Assembly: GCA_019118725.1 (NCBI GenBank)
Contig: DWYO01000049.1
Span: 1-19,683, forward strand
Length of the DNA: 19,683 nucleotides
Source: Candidatus Parabacteroides intestinavium
GTDB lineage: Bacteria; Bacteroidota; Bacteroidia; Bacteroidales; Tannerellaceae
Direction: 5' to 3'
This document shows, piece after piece, positions 12,912 through 19,683 of the stretch. Below the pieces are notes generated by a model. The model saw only the letters and a list, made by a program, of their open reading frames with translations. It did not search any database and was not told the DNA's origin. The translations under genes were made by a program, and so were the position numbers. The stretch's first letter is position 1. Every line of letters starts with the position of its first letter.

Positions 12912-15260
12912 TTATTGGTTTCCCATCCGGACCTCCAATTCTCCCCCTTTCACGATTTCTGAGAGTGGAAGATGAATGCCCTCCAAAGGTTGGCCATTCA
13001 AGAGGTATTGCTGAACATAATGCGTTGTGTCCGTACCTCCGGTGGTCGTTATGGTAAACTCCTCCCCGGAATAATATTTCGGGTTTAGACGGATGGTGAT
13101 CTTATCGAAGAGCGGAGCCCCCAGGCCGAACGAAGGATTCGTACCAGCCAGTCCTTTCACATCAAACAATCCCATAGAAGAGATCACATACCAGGCACCC
13201 AATTGCCCTTGATCTTCGTCCTGTCCATATCCATATCCGTGGATTCCATCCGTACCATAAAACTCATTCAAAATGGCACGCACCCATTTTTGGGTGAGAT
13301 CCGGACGTCCCGCCTCATTAAAGAGCCAGGAGATATGCAGACAAGGCTGGTTCCCTTGATTATAGAGCGTGCGCAATCCGGCAAAGGCATCAATGTTCGT
13401 TCCTCCGCTAAATATCTTTTTCTGGGACTGGGTAAAGATGCTATCCAAACGAGCATTGAAGGTATCTACCCCCACTTTATCCACTAAGGCAGGAATATCA
13501 TGAGGCGCATAAAAGGTATATTGCCAGGCATTTCCCTCCTGGAATCCACGCCAAACCTGAAGTGGATCAAAATTGTGGATAAACTGGCCATCCGCTTTCT
13601 TAGGACGGATAAAATTCAAAGACGGATCATAAAGTCGCTCCCAACCTTTGGAGAGGTAGGTCAGCTGATTATAATGAGCCGAATCGCCCAAGGATTTCGC
13701 CCACTGAGCTACCGCCCACGAGCTGAACGAATATTCCAATGTATGCGATGCCGAGAACATAAAGGCCTCATCCGGCCCACTTCCTTCTTCCAAATGAGGC
13801 ACATAGCCATACTTCACGAACTGATCCACATCCACCTTGCCTGCTCCCAAAGGACGGTTCTCGCCATCCAGCTCATTTTTCAAGCAAGCTTCGTAAGCCA
13901 GTTGCGTATCAAAATCACGGATACCACATTGATAAGCTCCGGCTATGACCACGGGCAAGAGATTTGTACCCACTCCCGATACAAACCGGCTATTGGCTAT
14001 ACCATCGGCCAGCCATCCGGCATCTTTATATACCTGAAGATGACTACTGATGTAATCGGAAAGGTATTCCGGATAAGCTAAGGTCCACACTTGCGAGAGA
14101 TTCCATTGTCCACCCCATATCGCATCGGTATTATACAAATTGAACATCGGTTCGTCTTGAGTCTCTTTTTTCATCGGGAGCTGACCTACACTCCCGTCAT
14201 GACGCGGATAGGCTCCGTTGACATCACTGGCCAAGCCTCGGCCTAAAATAGCATGATACAACCCGGTATAAAATTTCACCTTATCCTCTTTGCGTTCCGT
14301 TTCTACCCGGATACGACTCAAATATTCCTCCCAAGTCCGGGCAGATTGGGCTTTAGCCTCATCAAAAGAGAGCTTCTCGGCCTCTACCTCCAAGTTATGC
14401 CGGGCGTTCTCCACCGAAGTATAAGACAATCCTATCTTTGCCGTTACCGGGGTATCTTCCTGGAAATTATAGGTCAGATAAACACCTGCCCCTACGCCCT
14501 TGACCTCACGGGCACCGGTTTGTTGCTTATCCTGAAGGAAAGTTCCAAACGCATCCGGTCGGTGATCTACAACCGCCGAGAAATAAAGAGGAACGGTAGC
14601 TCCCGCCTGGTATTTCTTGACATATTCCGGTTCGGTGATTACCCAACCTTCAATACGCCCCTCGTCCGTATAACACACATAAGCATCTTTCACGGCTCCA
14701 CTCTCCCCTTGCCGGTTCCCGATATCAAACAAAATATGGTTGGCCTCGCCTTTCGGGAAAGAGAAACGCTGGAAAGCCACACGAGGCGTAGCGGTAAGTT
14801 CCGCACGAATCTGATAATCATCCAGCACAACAGAGTAATACCCAGGAGCGGCTATCTCATTTTCCCGGACAAAAGGCGAGCGATACCCCCTCTTCACGCT
14901 ATCGGTAGGTAATCCCGGAACGGTTATCAGCTCTCCTCGGGTCGGCATCAAAACAATACCTCCTACCTGAAACTCATGCAAACAAGGAAATCCCTCGATG
15001 CTATTATCCCGATAATCATATCCCGTTGCCTCCCAACCGGACTTATTCCCCAAACTTCCATTGGTAGAAGGACCCGGCTTGGCTAATCCGAACGGCATCG
15101 CTCCCGGAGCGAAATGGAACCAGCGACAATGTGCCGTACCGATACGAGGCTCGACATATTGTGATACGTTCTCTTGTACCGATGCCTTCTCTTGGGTGCT
15201 ACACCCCATCCAAGAGGCCAAACAAGCGAAGGCAAATGAAATTAATAGTTGTCTTTTCAT
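12912..15260 (-). CDS. GH92 exo-alpha-mannosidase lipoprotein
   Basis: A 782-residue protein with a lipoprotein signal ending SWMG-Cys20, hence anchored in the envelope. It begins with the GH92 N-terminal pattern YVEPRIGTAHCRWFHFAPGAMPFGLAKPGP, and the C-terminal (alpha/alpha)6 barrel shows SASHTLEYSFSSWAVAQWAKSLGD and DEDQGQLGAWYVISSMGLF. GH92 enzymes are calcium-dependent inverting exo-mannosidases acting on alpha-1,2, -1,3, -1,4 or -1,6 links or mannose phosphodiesters. Compared with the common signatures GNEP and GNDDxGxMSAWY, this protein has GNQP and GQDEDQGQLGAWY, so it belongs to a divergent branch and its linkage cannot be predicted. The gene starts 72 bases after the ROK kinase stop and ends 13 bases before GH38. 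Confidence 0.93.
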   Translation of the reverse strand: MKRQLLISFAFACLASWMGCSTQEKASVQENVSQYVEPRIGTAHCRWFHFAPGAMPFGLAKPGPSTNGSLGNKSGWEATGYDYRDNSIEGFPCLHEFQVGGIVLMPTRGELITVPGLPTDSVKRGYRSPFVRENEIAAPGYYSVVLDDYQIRAELTATPRVAFQRFSFPKGEANHILFDIGNRQGESGAVKDAYVCYTDEGRIEGWVITEPEYVKKYQAGATVPLYFSAVVDHRPDAFGTFLQDKQQTGAREVKGVGAGVYLTYNFQEDTPVTAKIGLSYTSVENARHNLEVEAEKLSFDEAKAQSARTWEEYLSRIRVETERKEDKVKFYTGLYHAILGRGLASDVNGAYPRHDGSVGQLPMKKETQDEPMFNLYNTDAIWGGQWNLSQVWTLAYPEYLSDYISSHLQVYKDAGWLADGIANSRFVSGVGTNLLPVVIAGAYQCGIRDFDTQLAYEACLKNELDGENRPLGAGKVDVDQFVKYGYVPHLEEGSGPDEAFMFSASHTLEYSFSSWAVAQWAKSLGDSAHYNQLTYLSKGWERLYDPSLNFIRPKKADGQFIHNFDPLQVWRGFQEGNAWQYTFYAPHDIPALVDKVGVDTFNARLDSIFTQSQKKIFSGGTNIDAFAGLRTLYNQGNQPCLHISWLFNEAGRPDLTQKWVRAILNEFYGTDGIHGYGYGQDEDQGQLGAWYVISSMGLFDVKGLAGTNPSFGLGAPLFDKITIRLNPKYYSGEEFTITTTGGTDTTHYVQQYLLNGQPLEGIHLPLSEIVKGGELEVRMGNQ

Positions 15261-15332
15261 TCTATTTTGTGTTTGTTGGTTTAAAAGAGTGAGTATAATT
15301 TAATCTTTACTTGCTAATTGCCTATTATTAAT

Positions 15333-16364
15333 TCAAAAAGCCCTATCTTCCGCAAAATAATAGGCCCCGGAAGCTATTGCCCGGCTTGCCCCCAAACGGG
15401 AAAGAGCAATTACGGTACGTGGTCTTTCGCTCTCCAAAAAGGCATCCCGTTCTTCGGGATCTTCCCAATTGAACACCTCCTTTTGCAAACGGGGAAAATG
15501 GGTTCCGTCCGCCATCCCCACATCAGTCCGGAGTTCTTGCAAAAGTGCAGGAAGGATATACTTGGAAGCCCCGGATACGCCTCCTCCGATCACCACAATC
15601 CCATCTATCAATAACAGGGCAGAGGCCAATACCGCTCCAGACACCTCGCCCAACTCGGCAAAGGCTCTCCGGGCCGCCTCGCTATCCCCCGGACGTATGC
15701 CGTCCGCTATCTCAAAAATCTCCTTAGGCGTATAGGGATAATCATCCCCTGAATATTCCCGATAAACGCGCTGGATTCCTCGGACACTGACACTCTCCTC
15801 GGCAATCCATCCCGGATGGATTTTATTAGGCTGGCACCATAAATACCCGCCCAACTGATTATCCCCGGTCAATAACCGGCCATTGATCATAATTCCGCCT
15901 CCGAATCCCGTTCCGAAAGTAACCCCTATCAGATTTTTATATCGTTTGCTATTCCCGGCCTCTTCCAACCGGGCATTGATTTCCGGGAGCATACCGCCCA
16001 AGGCCTCTCCGTAAGCAAACAGATTCCCGTCATTATTGATAAACACCGGAATTCCGAAACATTCCTCCAAATAAGGACCTAAAGGAACTCCCCCTCGGAA
16101 AGCCGGGAAATTAGGCAAATCTCCGATAATGCCCGCTTCATAATCCGCCGGACCGGGAAAAGCGAAACTAATAGCCGAAGGCGCTTTTTCCAAGGAATTC
16201 CGTACCTGTTCGAATCCCGAACGCAAAGAAGCGAGACACGCATCCAAATCATCCGTGATAGTCGGAAGCTTAACAGGCTCTGTGACTTCTTTTCCTCCTT
16301 GCATAGCAGAGAACACCAGATTGGTGCCTCCCGCATCCAAAGTCATGACTATATGCTCTTTCAT
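15333..16364 (-). CDS. ROK-family sugar kinase, probable mannokinase
   Basis: A 343-residue cytoplasmic kinase. Phosphate-binding loops are visible: DAGGTN at residues 10-15, GTGFGGG at 151-157 and GGGVSGASKY at 260-269; the catalytic aspartate is D112 in NNDGNLFAYGE. The usual ROK ExGH motif and the zinc-binding Cys-x-Cys-Gly-x2-Gly-Cys cluster are missing; at that place stands QLGGYLWCQPNKIHPGW, so this is a zinc-free variant. Its start overlaps the stop of the mannose-6-phosphate isomerase gene by four bases (16361-16364), which couples their translation, and two mannosidase genes follow. From context I infer that it phosphorylates mannose to mannose-6-phosphate. Glucose, fructose or N-acetylmannosamine remain possible substrates. 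Confidence 0.88.
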   Translation of the reverse strand: MKEHIVMTLDAGGTNLVFSAMQGGKEVTEPVKLPTITDDLDACLASLRSGFEQVRNSLEKAPSAISFAFPGPADYEAGIIGDLPNFPAFRGGVPLGPYLEECFGIPVFINNDGNLFAYGEALGGMLPEINARLEEAGNSKRYKNLIGVTFGTGFGGGIMINGRLLTGDNQLGGYLWCQPNKIHPGWIAEESVSVRGIQRVYREYSGDDYPYTPKEIFEIADGIRPGDSEAARRAFAELGEVSGAVLASALLLIDGIVVIGGGVSGASKYILPALLQELRTDVGMADGTHFPRLQKEVFNWEDPEERDAFLESERPRTVIALSRLGASRAIASGAYYFAEDRAF

Positions 16365-18103
16365 TGTCTGAAACGTACATACGCTTTAATGGTTCCACAT
16401 TCTTTTCCCTCTGATTTTCCATAAGGACGGATGGTATATTCACCTACCGAAGCCGGAATGATGAAAGTCTCCGCATAATGCACCACAAAAGGCTCGAATG
16501 CATTCGTAGGACTCTCTACGATGGCCTCCTCACCTTCCACCAAATTAAAGACCTGAACCCCGCCATCGGTATGATGAGTCACCGGAACAGAGAACCAATG
16601 CCGGCGGGTTTCGATAAATTCATTTTCATGCAACCCGGTACGTTCTTCCCGCCATCCCTCACCTTGAGCGATAGGTTGGATTTGACTCACTAAGTTATCA
16701 CGCACAAACTCCGTCTGGCGTTCCCATTGGATCACGTGCGAGCCATGTCGGATATTGATCGGACGGGGCAGACCATCCAGTCCCAAACGTCCCCAGTCAT
16801 AGAGTTTGAAAGTAAATATGCTGGGAGTAGCACTAATCTCAAGCACCATCGCTCCGGCACCCGAGCAATGAATCGTTCCGTTAGGAATCAAGAAATGATC
16901 ATGTTTCTTGGCCGGCCACCGGTTTACATACTTTTCCGCATCAAACGGATTACCGGTATCTTGTGCCTCATTCAAGGCCGAAATCATCTCTTCCGGATTA
17001 ACTCCGGTCTTCAATCCGAGGAATACGGTAGCTCCCTCTTCGGCATCCAGCAGGTAATAACTCTCATCTTGGGTATAATAAATGCCAAAAGTGTCCCAGA
17101 TGTACTGGGTCGTAGGATGAACCTGCAAGCTCAAATTCCCGCCTCCGATTGTATCCAAGAAATCAAACCGGATGGGGAAATCCTGTCCGAAACGAGATTC
17201 CACCGGACCCCCCAGCAAGTCACGGGTCTTATAAAACACCAGATTATTGGCCGGCATTTCAAACAGAGTCCCTTCGACACGAAGATACAAGCTATTCTCT
17301 TCCGGCACACAATCGAAACACCACCCGTAATTACTCTGTCCGGGGTCAAGTCCGCACACCGCCTTCATCCATTGCCCGCCCCAAGGAGCCGGATCAAAGA
17401 AAGGCACTACACGGAAAGGCTTACGGGCGGTCTTCTCCAATCCCTTTCTCAACACATCACCCGTTATCATCTTCGGTGTATCGCGAAGTGTCGTGTCCAA
17501 CCAATAATCCGCCTTAGGCAATAATTTTTTCTTCAGGTTATCACATACAATCCAATCCACGAAATACCCCCGTTTATATTGTTTAGACGCACTTTCCTCT
17601 TTGTTCTCTACACCCAATCCGTTGATTTCATGCTTACGCGAACGAAGCTGAATCTCCCAACGGGGCATATCGGCATAGACATACAAATCGGCCTCCGGAG
17701 CGATAAGCGTAGCTCCTTGCCCATAAACCAGCACAAAACCGGTAGATTCCTTTACCCGTTTTTGGGCAGAAGCAAGGAGTTCCGGATTCATAAAATCCTC
17801 ATACTTAAAATGCGCCCGATATCCGAAAAGCCTGTCATCCGTCACGTAAGGATAGGTCATCGCGCTCACCTCGTCTGCCGATTTAAAAACAGATTGCGCA
17901 TCTATCCACAAATCCGGGTGCAAGGCCTGCAATTCCTTTTTCACCTCTTCGAGATAAACTCCCTGATAGCACTCTACCACCATAATCCGTTTTTCCCGAC
18001 CGCTCTTGGCCTTACTCAGTTCTTCCCGGATTTCGGGCCAGCCCTTCCACAATTTTCCTTCTATTTCGGTAGAAGGAAATTTATCATAATTACTCTTCCT
18101 CAT
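16361..18103 (-). CDS. manA: Class I mannose-6-phosphate isomerase with extra N-terminal domain
   Basis: A 580-residue protein from ATG 18103; the frame is open to 18253, but that part lies in the promoter region. The C-terminal two thirds (about 230-580) is a type I phosphomannose isomerase: PAPWGGQWM (239-246), the metal-site strand NLSLQVHP (H329), IPNGTIHCSG (H412) and the catalytic-arginine segment ISATPSIFTFKLYDWGR (R439). It converts mannose-6-phosphate to fructose-6-phosphate with a divalent metal, usually zinc. Residues 1-225 form an extra domain resembling a nucleotide/uridine-kinase fold (ECYQGVYLEEVKKEL, then FVLVYGQGATLIAPEADLYVYADMPRWEIQLRSRKHE) but without a P-loop lysine, so it is probably a degenerate kinase or a sensor. 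First gene of the operon, divergent from the AraC gene. Confidence 0.88.
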   Translation of the reverse strand: MRKSNYDKFPSTEIEGKLWKGWPEIREELSKAKSGREKRIMVVECYQGVYLEEVKKELQALHPDLWIDAQSVFKSADEVSAMTYPYVTDDRLFGYRAHFKYEDFMNPELLASAQKRVKESTGFVLVYGQGATLIAPEADLYVYADMPRWEIQLRSRKHEINGLGVENKEESASKQYKRGYFVDWIVCDNLKKKLLPKADYWLDTTLRDTPKMITGDVLRKGLEKTARKPFRVVPFFDPAPWGGQWMKAVCGLDPGQSNYGWCFDCVPEENSLYLRVEGTLFEMPANNLVFYKTRDLLGGPVESRFGQDFPIRFDFLDTIGGGNLSLQVHPTTQYIWDTFGIYYTQDESYYLLDAEEGATVFLGLKTGVNPEEMISALNEAQDTGNPFDAEKYVNRWPAKKHDHFLIPNGTIHCSGAGAMVLEISATPSIFTFKLYDWGRLGLDGLPRPINIRHGSHVIQWERQTEFVRDNLVSQIQPIAQGEGWREERTGLHENEFIETRRHWFSVPVTHHTDGGVQVFNLVEGEEAIVESPTNAFEPFVVHYAETFIIPASVGEYTIRPYGKSEGKECGTIKAYVRFRQ

Positions 18104-18175
18104 ATTTTTTAGTTTATAAGTTTTTTGAGTTGTAGAGACGTAAAAAATCTTGCGTTTCGAAAATTCTATTTTCCG

Positions 18176-18183
18176 CAAAATTA
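18176..18183 (-). promoter_or_regulatory. Candidate -7 element of the mannoside operon
   Basis: Read on the minus strand the bases are TAATTTTG, matching TAnnTTTG. It would give a leader of about 65 bases before ATG 18103. No convincing -33 element is seen at the normal spacing, as expected if an activator such as the divergent AraC protein is needed. Confidence 0.45.
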
Positions 18184-18207
18184 GGCTCTTTATCTCAAAA
18201 GAAAATG

Positions 18208-18215
18208 TATCTTTG
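18208..18215 (+). promoter_or_regulatory. Candidate -7 element of the araC-type gene
   Basis: TATCTTTG fits TAnnTTTG and lies 37 bases before the chosen ATG 18253. It is only 24 bases from the opposing -7 element, so both promoters are packed back to back and probably share an operator. Confidence 0.5.
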
Positions 18216-18252
18216 TTGTGATTTACTTGCACTATCTTACGATTTTTATACA

Positions 18253-19164
18253 ATGGCTAAACTAAAAGAGGGGTTTAAAGGAGAGCGATTCGTCTCTTTG
18301 CCCGAAAAGTTATTGGAAGAATATGCCCAGGACCCGCTTATCGGGAATCTTTACCTAAGAATGATAGGTTATTTCCCGCATGTGAAGTACCATTATGTCC
18401 ATAAGGAACAGGGATGTGACTATTGCATGCTTATCTATTGCATCCATGGGAAAGGCTGGTATGAAACAGATGGGAAAAGGTATATCGTCAAAGAGAACGA
18501 ATATATTTTCATTCCGGATCATACCCCCTATACCTTCGGGGCAGACGATGCCGATCCATGGACTATCTATTGGCTTCATTTCCGGGGACGGGTGAGCCGG
18601 TGTTTTCTCCCCCCTTATCCCAATCCTCAGCCCATCCAACCCAACGAGCACTCCCGCTTGCAAGACCGGTTGCAACTCTTTGAGGAGATTTACCGGAGTT
18701 TTTCGATGGGGTATATCCGTGAATATATGGTATATGCCTCAATGTGCCTCTACCATTTCCTCGCCTCGTTCACCTGCCTGGAGCAATACCGCACCTCCAA
18801 TTCCCGGAACGAGAAACCGATCTCTTTCTCGGCCAAGGTAATTCATTACATGCAAGAGAATATCCAGCACAACCTGACCCTTCGCCAGCTGGCCTCGGAG
18901 TTCAAATATTCCCCCTCCCACTTCTCGGCTCTCTTTCAAAAAGAAACGGGAGACTCGCCCATCAATTATTTCCTCCACCTGAAGATTCAAAAGGCATGCC
19001 AATACCTGGAATTGACGGACTTCAAGCTGAATGATATAGCGGAACTATTGGGGTTTGAGGAGCCGGCCTACTTCTCCCGCCTGTTCTCCAAAGTCATCGG
19101 TTCGTCTCCCTCTTCCTATCGGGAAATTGTTAGGCATAAGAAGTTAGAATTTAGAAATTTGTAG
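18253..19164 (+). CDS. AraC-family transcriptional regulator
   Basis: A 303-residue regulator from ATG 18253; the frame is open from 18205 but that overlaps the promoter element. The N-terminal cupin-like sensor (about 20-150) includes CMLIYCIHGKGWYETDGKRYIVKENEYIFIPDHTPYTFG and DPWTIYWLHFRG, a pattern of AraC_binding domains that sense sugars. The C-terminal DNA-binding half (about 195-295) has both helix-turn-helix motifs: NLTLRQLASEFKYSPSHFSALFQKETGDSP and KLNDIAELLGFEEPAYFSRLFSKVIGSSPSSYR. It is transcribed away from the mannose-6-phosphate isomerase/kinase/GH92/GH38 operon, so it is the likely activator of that operon in response to mannose or a mannoside. The inducer is an inference. 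Confidence 0.93.
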   Translation: MAKLKEGFKGERFVSLPEKLLEEYAQDPLIGNLYLRMIGYFPHVKYHYVHKEQGCDYCMLIYCIHGKGWYETDGKRYIVKENEYIFIPDHTPYTFGADDADPWTIYWLHFRGRVSRCFLPPYPNPQPIQPNEHSRLQDRLQLFEEIYRSFSMGYIREYMVYASMCLYHFLASFTCLEQYRTSNSRNEKPISFSAKVIHYMQENIQHNLTLRQLASEFKYSPSHFSALFQKETGDSPINYFLHLKIQKACQYLELTDFKLNDIAELLGFEEPAYFSRLFSKVIGSSPSSYREIVRHKKLEFRNL

Positions 19165-19343
19165 GGGCGGGGTTTGCCCGGATGGAACGACATTTTCGGC
19201 TTACGGATCAACGAGGCGTTGAACTCCCCAATGGTCGGTGCGCCGGAACTGCCGAGGATCATACGGAAGTTGCCCAATTCCCCAATCTACAAATGCAGTA
19301 AAGTAATCCTACAATATATTTCAATAGCCTCATATTTTATTTT

Positions 19344-19683
19344 CTATTTTATTTCAAACCGATACAACGCAAAACTTTCGCTCATCTCATCCAAACCGCT
19401 CGTTACATAGACATACGGTGCGCTATAGCCCAATACATACATTTTCTTAGGAACACTCACATCCGCTATCAATGTTTTCCCTTGATATATTTGCAATCCA
19501 TCCTGTTTCTCGTCATTAGGACGGGTATAAGAACGGAACAGCATATCCAATTCGGGAAGATATTTCAGGTGATGGTAATAGGAATATTTGTTTCGTATGT
19601 TCATGCGCTCTTGTAAAAGGGTTTCCATAGAATAGGATTTATCATACGCTGTCATATTCTTGCCCTGCTCTCCGAATGTATAT
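19344..19683 (-). CDS. Beta-propeller-like protein (DUF4221 type), C-terminal part
   Basis: An open minus-strand frame enters from beyond the window and ends at 19344, giving at least 112 residues. The methionine at 19655-19653 is internal, as the frame is open on both sides of it. Repeated short beta-strand patterns (YYHHLKYLPELDMLFRSYTRP, GLQIYQGKTLIADVSVPKKMY, APYVYVTSGLDEMSESFALYRFEI) look like the last blades of a six-bladed propeller of the DUF4221/6-bladed kind common in Bacteroidales. Aromatic-ending strands and the closing YRFEIK favour this, but the fragment is short. It converges on the AraC gene across 179 bases and does not seem to belong to the mannoside operon. Confidence 0.6.
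   Translation of the reverse strand, partial: YTFGEQGKNMTAYDKSYSMETLLQERMNIRNKYSYYHHLKYLPELDMLFRSYTRPNDEKQDGLQIYQGKTLIADVSVPKKMYVLGYSAPYVYVTSGLDEMSESFALYRFEIK

Noticed and set aside
19165..19343. GC-rich stretch after the AraC gene with a short open frame
   Set aside because: The translation (from 19174) matches nothing I know; a weak GGGC/GCCC pairing near 19170-19182 is too short to call a terminator.

Overview
The window looks like chromosomal DNA of a gut Bacteroidales species, most likely Parabacteroides or Bacteroides. The evidence is lipoprotein signals of the Bacteroidota type, -7 promoter elements of the form TAnnTTTG, a GH92/GH38 alpha-mannosidase operon with a divergent AraC regulator, an ECF sigma factor, and genes that often start with a weak or absent Shine-Dalgarno sequence. 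No tRNA, rRNA, CRISPR array or intact transposase was seen. The genus is an inference.

Region 1 (1-7471, all plus strand) is a cell-envelope redox cluster. It opens with the 3' end of a 4Fe-4S aldo/keto reductase, overlapping by four bases an exported tandem carboxymuconolactone-decarboxylase-domain protein; a strong terminator follows. A second transcription unit then carries a lipoprotein flavodoxin, a Tat-exported metal-dependent hydrolase (DUF6282-like), an AraC-like sensor domain without its DNA-binding half, a second flavodoxin lipoprotein, a cupin lipoprotein, a third flavodoxin (frameshifted), a fourth flavodoxin fused to a cyclophilin-like domain, a zinc alcohol dehydrogenase wrecked by an N-terminal deletion and a nonsense codon, and tatA. 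Most products carry Sec/lipoprotein or Tat signals, so the pathway probably works outside the cytoplasm. Its substrate cannot be read from the sequence. At least two and probably three genes are broken, so the cluster may be decaying in this strain.

Region 2 (7472-9997) is a scar zone. It holds a frameshifted, cysteine-rich gene of unknown function whose 3' end is joined abruptly to a fragment of an oppositely oriented AAA-type ATPase, an orphan ECF sigma factor with a structured leader, and two inverted-repeat elements (100 bp and 36 bp) that look like MITE or insertion-sequence remnants.

Region 3 (9998-18103, minus strand) is a compact four-gene mannoside operon. In transcription order it encodes a two-domain mannose-6-phosphate isomerase, a ROK sugar kinase (start overlaps the previous stop), a GH92 alpha-mannosidase lipoprotein and a GH38 alpha-mannosidase with signal peptide. 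Together they give a full route: mannosides are cut to mannose outside the cytoplasm, mannose is phosphorylated by the ROK kinase, and mannose-6-P is isomerised to fructose-6-P. A divergent AraC activator (18253-19164) shares the 149-bp intergenic promoter region. No SusC/SusD transporter is in the window.

Region 4 (19165-19683) holds a short spacer and the 3' end of a minus-strand gene for a beta-propeller-like (DUF4221-type) protein that runs off the window.
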